Assembly (NCBI GenBank): GCA_003222755.1
Contig: QHXA01000245.1
Location: 1-5,775 of the forward strand
DNA length: 5,775 bases
Direction: 5' to 3'
Source of the DNA: Acidobacteriota bacterium
GTDB lineage: Bacteria > Acidobacteriota > Terriglobia > 20CM-2-55-15
Positions 1 to 5,775 of this stretch are shown here, in pieces (the first letter of the stretch is position 1; each line of letters opens with the position of its first letter). The position numbers were made by a program, and so were the translations under genes. The notes below the pieces were generated by a model. It worked only from the letters and a program-made list of their open reading frames with translations, was not told the DNA's origin and searched no databases.

Positions 1-243
1 AACGGACGCCGCCTGGCTCATGATGCGGTGCTCCATGTTGATGTTGTATGGAGCGAGCCGGATGAGATTGGCATTCCCATTCCGGTCCTTTGGCGTTGCG
101 GCGACAAGAGCAGCCACCTCAGCGGCAGTAACGATTTTTGTATCGGTGATCGAAGCAGCCGGCTGATTCTGTCCCCCGCCGCGCTGCGCGACAATGGTTA
201 CCGTAAGCAATGCCACCAAACTTAAAGCTGCGATAATTCGCAT
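1..243 (-). CDS. Exported cupin-like protein, N-terminal part (runs off left edge)
   Basis: The first 81 codons of a leftward gene are present and the rest lies beyond the window. The protein opens with MRIIAALSLVALLTVTIVAQ, a short charged start plus a hydrophobic stretch that reads as a Sec signal peptide, followed by a Gly/Gln-rich linker. Residues about 61-81 read LIRLAPYNINMEHRIMSQAA and then SV. From memory this resembles the segment just before the metal-binding barrel of small exported cupins, where a His-Glu motif follows a similar Ala-Ser-Val. No metal-binding histidine motif is inside the window, so the cupin call is a family guess. The ATG at 241-243 is fixed by a perfect GGAGGA four bases upstream. 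It starts 38 bp after the cytochrome stop on the same strand and is probably the last visible gene of that operon. Confidence 0.5.
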   Translation of the reverse strand, partial: MRIIAALSLVALLTVTIVAQRGGGQNQPAASITDTKIVTAAEVAALVAATPKDRNGNANLIRLAPYNINMEHRIMSQAASV

Positions 244-247
244 CAGA

Positions 248-254
248 TCCTCCT
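248..254 (-). promoter_or_regulatory. Strong Shine-Dalgarno of the left-edge gene
   Basis: Read on the minus strand this is AGGAGGA, four bases before the ATG at 241-243. It is among the best ribosome binding sites in the window and decides that start. This supports the partial left-edge gene being real although only 81 codons are visible. Confidence 0.75.
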
Positions 255-281
255 ATATATTTGTTGTGATTGAGCTGGCCA

Positions 282-755
282 TTACTGTCGGAAATTTCTC
301 GCCAAATATCTCAAGACGGTCGCGAACTCTTCATCCGAGAGCATCAGCCCCTCGTTTTCCATCGCACCGAGGGTATCCGCCCATTCTTCCGGCGTCGCGA
401 GATGCTGCCGGATGCGCTTCAAATCGTGGCAAACGGTGCACTTGTTCAGGACGATCTCTTTGCCGTTGCCGTCAGGCAGTGGGCCGAAGTTGTCTTCGAG
501 ATAGCGGACCAGCAGTGGAACATCGTCCTTTTCCACCTTCGCGCCCTTTTCGATCATCGAATCGACGATTTTCGTCCACCCTGCGGCATCGAGAGCCTGA
601 GTCTGAATTTTCCGAAGGTCATGGCAGGCCATGCAACTGGTGTTGAAGATCTTTTCGGCTTTTGGCGCGCCGTCATTCTGGCCCGCGGCGAGCGCGATTG
701 TGGCCAGCATGAGGGTAGCGGCTAGCCACAAACCGCTCTTTACGGTCGATTTCAT
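282..755 (-). CDS. Exported di-haem c-type cytochrome, two tandem haem modules
   Basis: A 157-residue protein with a Sec-type signal peptide (MKSTVKSGLW, then a hydrophobic run ending ALAAGQ near residue 26) and two haem c attachment motifs, CMACH at 41-45 and CTVCH at 106-110. The mature part is two ~60-residue repeats that align without gaps at an offset of 65. In both, CHDL is followed by a basic residue pair and Ile, a Trp (60 and 125), and a closing (L/V)RYL..NF (83-90 and 148-155). The CHDL-x-R-I, TPEEW pattern resembles the haem-binding domain of quinohaemoprotein amine dehydrogenase alpha subunits and similar small cytochromes. It is expected to carry electrons in the periplasm; the partner is unknown. 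No conserved Met ligand is obvious. The ATG at 753-755 has GGAGAA about nine bases upstream. It lies 66 bp after the solute-binding-like gene and 38 bp before the cupin-like gene, all leftward. Confidence 0.88.
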   Translation of the reverse strand: MKSTVKSGLWLAATLMLATIALAAGQNDGAPKAEKIFNTSCMACHDLRKIQTQALDAAGWTKIVDSMIEKGAKVEKDDVPLLVRYLEDNFGPLPDGNGKEIVLNKCTVCHDLKRIRQHLATPEEWADTLGAMENEGLMLSDEEFATVLRYLARNFRQ

Positions 756-821
756 AAAGATAAGTTCTCCGAGTGATTAAAGCGCGTGTAGTGCGCATCA
801 ATCTTACCAGGAGCAGAACAC

Positions 822-1922
822 TTAAATCTTGAACGACTCGAGCGACTCGGGCGCGAAGAGTTCTTTGGGCTGCAGGATACGCTTGGCGAGTCCCTGCTCA
901 TACGAATAGCGGAGAAACGTGCTGAGCGTTTTCACATTGGGCTCCAGACCGTACGGCCAGAAATCCTTGCCCATCGTGGCTTCCGTTTCCTCTACATGTT
1001 TGATCAGCCACGGCAGCATCACCTTTAGCGCAGCCGTTTCATGCAAATCTTCGTATGTAATCTTTTGAGATTCGGCCAGGCCTTTGTACAGCGATTGAGC
1101 GACCCACGGATTTTTTTCATAAACGTCTCGCCGGATCGCGACAACGTGCATGATCGGGAAAATCTTCGTGCGCTCGTAGTAATCACGCTCCACCGACGCG
1201 TAGTCTTCGAACAAGCGCCGGACTTTACCCCCAGGCTTGAAGCTTGACGGTGAACGAGGGGACACAAGCGCATCGATCTCGCCTGCTTCGAGCATTTGTG
1301 AAAGCGTCTTTCCCGCCGGGATCGGCTCCAGTTTGATATTCGGCGGCAGATTCAAATTGATCTTTTCCTCGCGGCCGGCTTCTTCGAGTCCGCCCTGAAG
1401 ATGCGTGACGCTTGTGATCGGCACCTTGTACTCATCGCTCAAGATCCCGCGCTGCCACACCGGCGCCGTGAGTTGGTATTCGGGAGTCCCGATGCGCTTG
1501 CCTATCAAATCCTTCGGTTCACGAATTCCTTTGTTTGCGTTGATGAAGATTCCGTTGTGGCGGAACATGCGTGAAGGAAAAATCGGAATCGCGATGAACT
1601 CGAGTGTTTCCGCAAACAAAGACAACGTGTACGATGACAGCGACCATTCCGCGACATCAAATTCGTGCTACCGCAGCATACGCACGAACGTTTCCTCGAC
1701 AACGAGAGGGAGGTAGGTCAGCTCGATGCCGTCGAACGCGACGCGATTTTCCCTTAAAGCTCGGGTGCGGTCATAATCCCAACACGCCATCGTCAGGCGG
1801 AGCTTTGAAGTTTGACGAGCGACGGGACGCATGGCCGGCGCCGCGGCCGCGCCTGCGGCCGCGTAGAACCATTGCCTTCGGGACATGCTTTTGCGGATAT
1901 ATTTTTTCTTCATGGCGTGCAT
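822..1922 (-). pseudogene. 4,5-dihydroxyphthalate decarboxylase-like / ABC solute-binding-like protein, interrupted by one amber codon
   Basis: A continuous 366-codon frame is broken only by TAG at 1668-1670 (codon 85). The front piece (1668-1922) has a twin-arginine signal, MSRRQWFYAAAGAAAAP, at about residues 13-29, then DYDRTRAL and IELTYLPL (49-73) and EETFVRMLR up to the stop. Translation past the TAG continues in the same frame with HEFDVAEWSLSSYT (86-99), FPSRMFRH (115-122), the strand-loop EPKDLIGKRIGTPEYQ, IFPIMH (about 254-259) and FWPYGLEPN, ending AltogetherLESFKI-style at a TAA. These are landmarks of the family named for 4,5-dihydroxyphthalate decarboxylase, which shares the periplasmic-binding-protein fold with NMT1/THI5-type solute-binding proteins. 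Whether it binds a ligand or decarboxylates is undecided. The codon is one base from CAG, TAC or TAT. The start used is ATG 1920-1922; ATGs at 1911-1913 and 1884-1886 are alternatives, and none has a good Shine-Dalgarno. It lies 26 bp after the aldolase-family gene. Confidence 0.85.
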
Positions 1923-1948
1923 TTTACAGCAACGTTATCAACGAATGC

Positions 1949-2752
1949 TCATTTAGCCATCGCTTTCGCTTTCCATAGTTCCCACGGCCGTTCATATCCC
2001 CGATTCTCCCCAGCATCCATTATCTTCTGCGCCTCTTGCGGATCGAGGTAGGTGACGTTTCCACTGAGAGCCATCGCCTGTGCCTGAATTTTCGCGTTCA
2101 GATCGAGGTAAATGCTACGTCCGACCGCGTATGGAATGTTCGGGCCGACGACCGCCACACCGTGCCCACGCATCAGCACACATGTCTTATCTCCCAGCGT
2201 CTGGGCGAGCGTGCGGGCTTTCGCAGAATCGCTGACCAGCATGTCGGTCATGCCGAACAATTTCCGGATATCAAAGACCGGCACTCCACTGCCGATGAAA
2301 GAAGCCATGTGATACATCGGCCGCAGCGGGACGTTCGTGACGCCAAACGGAATCACTGACGGCGCGTGGTTGTGAACCACAGCCCGCACGTCGGATCGGG
2401 CGCGATAGATTTCCGCATGAATAAAACGTTCCGAATAGAGCGCTCGCCCCTTCGCATCGACCGCGTTGCCGTCGAGATCAAATTCGATGAGATCCGCCGC
2501 TGTCACCAGCTCTGGCGCGAGCGATCGAGACATGATGAATCGATTGGCTGCCCGATTGTGTCGCGCGCTGACATGACCAAATCCATCGAGTACTCCCTGC
2601 TGTGCGAGTATGCGATAGGCGGCCACCAGATCTTGAATTAGCGCCGGATCCGCTAAACCCGCCGATGTCGGCGGCTGCTGAGCCATGGCCGCATGCGCTC
2701 CAAACAGAACCGAACTCGCCAAAAAGCTTCGCCGACTGATTGTTTGTGTCAT
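1949..2752 (-). CDS. Class II aldolase/adducin-family protein with Tat signal
   Basis: A 267-residue protein. The N terminus MTQTISRRSFLASSVLFGA carries a clear twin-arginine motif, so it should be folded with its metal and exported. The rest is a class II aldolase/adducin domain: GFGHVSAR (57-64), a likely catalytic Glu in YSERFIHAEIY (Glu108), the zinc pair HNH (127-129) and the third zinc His in MRGHGV (His197). The family includes sugar-phosphate aldolases and decarboxylases of aromatic or oxo acids, including 3,4-dihydroxyphthalate decarboxylases. The substrate cannot be told here, but export makes a sugar-phosphate substrate unlikely. ATG 2750-2752 is chosen because it puts the Arg pair at residues 7-8. 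ATG 2771-2773 and TTG 2777-2779 would lengthen the n-region. No start has a good Shine-Dalgarno. It is the first gene of the leftward row and diverges from the esterase relic, whose ATG is 39 bp away. Confidence 0.9.
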   Translation of the reverse strand: MTQTISRRSFLASSVLFGAHAAMAQQPPTSAGLADPALIQDLVAAYRILAQQGVLDGFGHVSARHNRAANRFIMSRSLAPELVTAADLIEFDLDGNAVDAKGRALYSERFIHAEIYRARSDVRAVVHNHAPSVIPFGVTNVPLRPMYHMASFIGSGVPVFDIRKLFGMTDMLVSDSAKARTLAQTLGDKTCVLMRGHGVAVVGPNIPYAVGRSIYLDLNAKIQAQAMALSGNVTYLDPQEAQKIMDAGENRGYERPWELWKAKAMAK

Positions 2753-2781
2753 AGAGTGCGACGATATTACCATTGCCAAAC

Positions 2782-2787
2782 AGGAGG
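2782..2787 (+). promoter_or_regulatory. Shine-Dalgarno of the esterase relic
   Basis: AGGAGG lies four bases before ATG 2792-2794. It is intact although the gene behind it has lost its core, so the relic could still be translated into a short secreted peptide. It also fixes the start of the N-terminal remnant. Confidence 0.7.
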
Positions 2788-2791
2788 CGGC

Positions 2792-3120
2792 ATGAGGAAA
2801 ACATCCATCGCGCGATTATCAATCGTACTGCTGGCGACGGCTGGCGCGTTCGCGCAGCGGGGTGCGCCCGCGCTTCGCTCTCCAGAAGTCCTACCCGATC
2901 ACCGCGTGACGTTTCGGATCGCGGCACCGAAGGCCATGAGCAACTCAAACTGCTCTGGATCGGCAGTGGCACCGAAGATACGCTCTTCAATTCCATTCGC
3001 GATTTCGACAAACAGCTCACTGACCTCGGAATCAAGCACACGTTCAAAACCAATGAAGGTGCGCACACATGGCTGGTGTGGCGGCGGTATCTGAACGAGG
3101 TCGCGCCGCTGTTGTTCCGT
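2792..3120 (+). pseudogene. Secreted enterochelin-esterase-like hydrolase, remnant with internal deletion
   Basis: Only the two ends of an esterase remain, in different frames. The front piece (2792 to about 2935) has a signal peptide, MRKTSIARLSIVLLATAGAF, then SPEVLPDHRVTFRIAAPKA, the usual first strand of the N-terminal domain of Fes-like secreted esterases. The back piece, from about 2938 in the +1-phase frame, reads EQLKLLWIGSGTED, a short helix, DLGIKHTF and GAHTWLVWRRYL before APLLF. This is the typical C-terminal end, with the catalytic His in GAHTW. The GxSxG nucleophile, the acid residue and the rest of the fold are missing. Relatives are roughly 350-400 residues, so several hundred bases seem lost, with a frame change at the junction. 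A TAA at 3120-3122, one base out of frame, sits where relatives stop, suggesting a second small lesion; the frame otherwise runs on to 3282 through the peroxidase antisense. Translation from the intact start would give about 100 residues, half out of frame. Confidence 0.8.
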
Positions 3121-3138
3121 AAATCCGCGCTCGATGTC

Positions 3139-4823
3139 TCAATTGGGAAATCCTGGGCGGTCATCGCTTACTGCTGCGCGCTGTCGCGCTTGCGCTTCGC
3201 GGACCGCCCCTACAGATCGGACAAAGAAGACATTGTCCTGGATATCGGTGACGCCCGTATTTCGTTTGATGATGTCAGATAAGCGCGTGTTGCGCACCTG
3301 ATCAAGCTCAGCGCCCGAAAGATATCGGGTATAAAAGAAGCGGTCTCCCGCTCGGCTTCGTACGAACTGATCGACAAGGATCGCGCGAAGCGTTTCGCCC
3401 ACAATCATACCTGGCATGTCATCCTCGAGAAGCAGGCCTGCAAAGAGATCGATATTGTTTACGTTTCCGTAGAGACTCGCCATGAGCTGAGCCTGCGGAC
3501 TCGAAGTGATCTGCGAAAAACTGGTCTTGCGGGGCAATCCCAATTCTGCGCGAACCGTGTTGAAGTCCGGCAAGCCGTGGTCCCGCCCCCGCTGCAGGTT
3601 CAGTGAAATCAAATCGAGTGCGGGTCCTTCATTGCCAAAAAGAAAATTCCGCACATCATCGATGACGTGGTGATCGAGATCTTGAGCTTTCTGCGCGGCG
3701 AGACCTCGAAGGATCGGCTCGATTCCTTCGCGGGCCAGGATCGGCGGTGTTGGAGCGAAGAAAATGTCGCGAAGCGAGAGTGGCGGGAGAAACGTTCCGT
3801 CCGCATCGATATGTTGAATCACTGGGCTGAGCAGAGTATGTCCCAGCCTGTAAGCGGCTGTTGAAAACACCTGTGCGACGGCGGCATTGACTGAGGGGTT
3901 GTAACCAGTGTCGGCAGGAAGCCCGCCGGATCCGGTTCCAAGGAGGGCGGGAATAAACTCTTCATACGTTATTCGCTGGATTTCAGCGATGACGATTTCG
4001 CTCGCTGATAGATCTCCTCGTCTCGCAGATTCTTGTTCTCGCGCGCGATGCGATCCGCCTGGTAATTGTGTTCTCGCACGAACAACGTATGTATGGCGGC
4101 AAGCGTGGGCTGCTCATTTGCGCGGACATCGCCGGCAACGAACAGAGCGGGGGAAAGATTAGGCTTCTCGGGTGTGCCGGCATTGGGCATCGCGCCATCG
4201 TTGTAAGGAAGCAGATCACCTTCCGTCGTGGCGGTGACCTTCAGTCGCCCGCCGATGTGAGTTCTGAGCCAGCTCGCTCGCTGCTCATCCGAGCCGTACA
4301 CGTTGCTGCCATCGATGTAGGACGTAATCAGATTCATCTGTTCGCGCGGAGTAGTCGTGCCTGTTGCCGTATCAAACAGCGAGCGGCTGAACGCGATGGA
4401 TGGAACATTTACAAAGAACCGATCACCGTGAGGCACGGGGATTGGTAAAAGCTCGGTTCCGGCGCCGGGTGTGAGTCCCAAATCGTGATCGAGAAATTGG
4501 CCCCACGTCCAGATGTAGTCGCTATGTCCGACTGTGCTGAAAACGGGTACCCGCTGATCAAACAGCGCGTTGCTGACGTCGCGGGGGCTTGGCCTGGTTG
4601 CGCCTCCCATTGAGCTGATGCCGTCGCCGTAATGGGAACCACTGGACCCGCGAATAAGGCGGGAACCGGCAGCGCCCCAATTCGGATGCGCGATATTGTT
4701 GCCGGTTCCATCAATGCTGCGGAATTCCAGAGCCGGCGGCGCCCAGGCGTGGGCAACGGAGATTGCAAACACCATCACCACTGAAAACAATTTGAGGTAC
4801 CAGCCCAATCCGGGGCCACTCAT
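3139..4823 (-). pseudogene. Exported animal-type haem peroxidase, split by a frameshift
   Basis: Two pieces make one peroxidase of about 560 residues, normal for bacterial members. The front piece reads to a stop at 3969-3971. It has a signal peptide (hydrophobic LKLFSVVMVFAISVAHAWA), WGQFLDHDL with the haem-linking Asp112 and distal His113, YIDGSNVYGSD (Ca/structural region), and VRANEQ with the catalytic Arg234 and haem-linking Glu237. Homology switches frame at 3994-4001: QRA in one frame is followed by IVIAEIQRITYEEFIPALLG in the other. The back piece then holds AYRLGH (proximal His, codon 3838-3840), LNLQRGRDHGLPDFN (the Asn that pairs with the proximal His), VGETLRAILVDQF and a terminal IQDNVFFV before TGA at 3139-3141. 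The net change is one base lost modulo three. ATG 4821-4823 is used; TTG 4848-4850 in frame would add nine residues. Members of this family oxidise halides or organic substrates with peroxide. The gene is convergent with the esterase relic. Confidence 0.87.
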
Positions 4824-4911
4824 ACGATGCCGTAAGTTTGTGTTGTTCAATTTCTGAATTCGCCTTTCGAGATCGCTATTTTAAAGGAATCGTTAGCAGG
4901 ATGGGTCTCTA

Positions 4912-4945
4912 AGTTGCTCCTGATGAGAGGGCTCATTCTGCAACT
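4912..4945. repeat. Imperfect inverted repeat in the peroxidase-DUF29 spacer
   Basis: AGTTGC (4912-4917) pairs with GCAACT (4940-4945). Inside it ATGAG (4923-4927) pairs with CTCAT (4932-4936) around an AGGG loop, leaving a small asymmetric internal loop. No run of T follows on either strand, so it is not a standard intrinsic terminator. It lies about 100 bases past the DUF29 stop and about 90 bases upstream of the peroxidase start. A transcript hairpin or a protein-binding dyad for the peroxidase promoter are both possible, as is chance. The rest of the 4824-5044 spacer shows no gene that I can support. Confidence 0.4.
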
Positions 4946-5044
4946 AGAACAACCGAGCAATTATTGGCGGCCTTAATCTCATGCCGCGCTGTACGAGGGA
5001 CCCCATTGCAGAACGGCAATCGCCGGTTTTCAAAAGTGAGAAAC

Positions 5045-5494
5045 CTATTCTGGAAGATTATTGGAGAGCAGCCACTCAATCGAGTACGGACAAGCCTCCG
5101 GAAAATTGTCTACTGAGAGTCCGGTTTCCGCGGTTGCTTGTTGAACCGCCCTGCCGTATGAGTTCGCCAGGATTTCCTCTGCATGTTTGCGCAGCGTCGC
5201 GCTGTCGAGCCAGTCTTCGAGTTCATGCTGCTGCGAAAGAAAGGTTGCTCGCCATAAATTCGAACGGTGTTCAGGCTGATGCTGCCACTTGAGCAAATGC
5301 GCCAACAAGAGAGTAAGTCGGCTCGCCACTTCCCGTCTGTCTCTTTTCGCCATATCCGTGAGGTATTCGGCAAGGGCTGCCTGATCAATTTCGTCAAAGC
5401 GTCCTTGGGCAATGAGACCGGCTGTTAATTCCAGCCATGCCGTCTCGTCGCTTTCATGAAGCGGCAGTGGCGGCGATTCAGTTTGTTTTGTCAT
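5045..5494 (-). CDS. DUF29 family protein
   Basis: A 149-residue soluble protein with no signal peptide, matching DUF29 (PF01724) in length and layout. After a short variable N terminus come ETAWLELTAGLIAQGRFDEID (about 16-36), the MAKRDRREVASRLTLLLAHL helix (48-67) and LKWQHQPEHRSNLWRATFL, the most recognisable family stretch. The helix DWLDSATLRKHAEEILANSY follows, and then the closing ETGLSVDNFPEACPYSIEWL. The family is helical and of unknown biochemical function; it is often present in several copies in cyanobacteria and in soil and pathogenic proteobacteria. The start at 5492-5494 has GGAGGT eight bases upstream. The stop is TAG, so amber acts as a normal terminator in this genome. It lies about 100 bp after the PD40 tail, in the same direction, and does not obviously belong with the exported genes to the left. 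Confidence 0.92.
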   Translation of the reverse strand: MTKQTESPPLPLHESDETAWLELTAGLIAQGRFDEIDQAALAEYLTDMAKRDRREVASRLTLLLAHLLKWQHQPEHRSNLWRATFLSQQHELEDWLDSATLRKHAEEILANSYGRAVQQATAETGLSVDNFPEACPYSIEWLLSNNLPE

Positions 5495-5502
5495 GGCCCC
5501 TT

Positions 5503-5508
5503 ACCTCC
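5503..5508 (-). promoter_or_regulatory. Shine-Dalgarno of the DUF29 gene
   Basis: GGAGGT on the minus strand, eight bases before ATG 5492-5494. It is well placed and supports this start over internal ATG codons. Confidence 0.7.
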
Positions 5509-5514
5509 ACCAGC

Positions 5515-5544
5515 ATTATAATCGCGCCGGCCCACGCGTGTAAC
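5515..5544 (-). promoter_or_regulatory. Possible sigma-70-like promoter for the DUF29 gene
   Basis: On the minus strand a perfect TATAAT (5515-5520) is preceded, 18 bases upstream, by GTTACA (5539-5544, four of six matches to TTGACA). Transcription would begin near 5508, right at the Shine-Dalgarno, giving a very short leader, which weakens the call. The -10 lies in a palindrome (ATTATAAT), so it also reads TATAAT on the plus strand, but no rightward gene follows. Confidence 0.25.
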
Positions 5545-5595
5545 GACTCGACGAAGCTCAGGTTCGCACGAGTAATCCTTACCAAGAGGGAGTCA

Positions 5596-5775
5596 TCATC
5601 GTTTGACTGCCGCTTGCCAGTTGGTGATTACCGTCAGTGGCTGCGGCGGTTCGTTGGGCCCAAGCAGCACAAGGAACCGCTGGCCATCGCTTGTCACGGC
5701 GTACCGAAATGAACCGGTCGCAACGCGTGACAGGAGTGGTGGGATCTCGAACAGCGATTGCGGCGGATCTGTCAC
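5596..5775 (-). CDS. C-terminal end of a PD40/WD40-repeat (TolB-like) protein, possibly a Ser/Thr kinase or permease-like sensor
   Basis: A frame open from the right edge supplies the last 59 residues before TGA (5596-5598). It contains RYAVTSDGQRFLVLL (about 24-38), the last strand pair of a PD40/WD40-like propeller blade with its usual S-x-DGQRFL core. A Pro-rich turn follows, then PLTVITNWQAAVKR at the end. Proteins ending in the pattern (I/L)TV(V/I)xNW-x-A-x-(L/V)K are typical of the large Acidobacteriota set of beta-propeller proteins, many of them fused to a protein kinase or winged-helix domain at the front. The N-terminal domain is outside the window, so the full activity cannot be told. 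Confidence 0.75.
   Translation of the reverse strand: MTDPPQSLFEIPPLLSRVATGSFRYAVTSDGQRFLVLLGPNEPPQPLTVITNWQAAVKR

Noticed and set aside
194..725. Two plus-strand open frames of about 150 codons opposite the cytochrome gene
   Set aside because: They are antisense to a clear di-haem cytochrome. One is Arg/Ser/Pro-rich and neither shows a domain or ribosome binding site.
782..796. GCGC/GCGC inverted repeat between the cytochrome and binding-protein genes as a terminator
   Set aside because: The perfect stem is only four base pairs and is not followed by a T-run on the transcribed strand. The genes look co-directional and possibly co-transcribed.
1668..1670. Amber codon reassignment to an amino acid (pyrrolysine or alternative code)
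   Set aside because: The DUF29 gene in the same window ends normally with TAG. No suppressor tRNA or recoding element is visible here.
2478..3164. A 228-codon open frame on the minus strand across the aldolase start and the esterase relic
   Set aside because: Its translation is low-complexity Ser/Arg-rich with no family features. It overlaps well-supported coding sequence in other frames.
3121..3282. Extension of the esterase frame to a TAA at 3280-3282
   Set aside because: After APLLFR the translation loses family resemblance and runs antisense to the peroxidase C terminus. A stop one base out of frame at 3120-3122 fits the expected end better.
3969..4010. Programmed ribosomal frameshift joining the peroxidase pieces
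   Set aside because: There is no slippery heptamer or clear downstream stem at the switch point, and known family members are single-frame.
4981..5292. Plus-strand open frame of 103 codons opposite the DUF29 gene
   Set aside because: It is antisense to a recognised DUF29 gene, Cys/Arg-rich, and lacks a ribosome binding site or domain.
5546..5573. ACTCG/CGAGT inverted repeat in the spacer before the DUF29 gene as a terminator for the PD40 gene
   Set aside because: A five-base stem with an 18-base loop and no T-tract is within chance expectation.

Overview
The window looks like a piece of a soil-type Acidobacteriota chromosome or a close relative, possibly a metagenome contig. This is an inference from protein style. 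The right edge carries a C-terminal tail typical of the PD40/WD40-repeat proteins and kinases that are abundant in that phylum. A DUF29 protein sits next to it, and several genes encode exported oxidative or hydrolytic proteins of kinds common there. No rRNA, tRNA, insertion sequence, CRISPR array or phage gene is visible.

Left half (1-2752): four genes read leftward in a tight row, probably one operon. In transcription order they are a class II aldolase/adducin-family protein with a twin-arginine signal, a 4,5-dihydroxyphthalate-decarboxylase-like / solute-binding-like protein with a twin-arginine signal, a small exported di-haem c-type cytochrome built from two copies of one haem module, and the start of an exported cupin-like protein that runs off the left edge. 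All four appear to work outside the cytoplasm. The second gene is interrupted by a single in-frame amber codon (1668-1670), with clear homology on both sides.

Middle (2792-4823): a rightward secreted esterase relic lies tail to tail with a leftward animal-type haem peroxidase. The esterase keeps its ribosome binding site, signal peptide, first strand of the N-terminal domain and the last ~60 residues with the catalytic histidine. The core of the enzyme is deleted. The peroxidase is complete in content (about 560 residues, with the main haem-site motifs present) but is split by a frameshift near 3994-4001.

Right end (4824-5775): a spacer of about 220 bp holds an imperfect hairpin (4912-4945). 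It is followed by a leftward DUF29 gene and the last 59 codons of a leftward PD40/TolB-like protein entering from the right edge.

The main surprise is that three neighbouring genes are broken in three different ways (nonsense, large deletion, frameshift). The esterase deletion argues for real decay. The two point lesions could be either decay or sequence error. The most interesting functional idea is the extracytoplasmic row of two aromatic-decarboxylase-like folds plus cytochrome and cupin. I see no clearly new defence or mobile system here.
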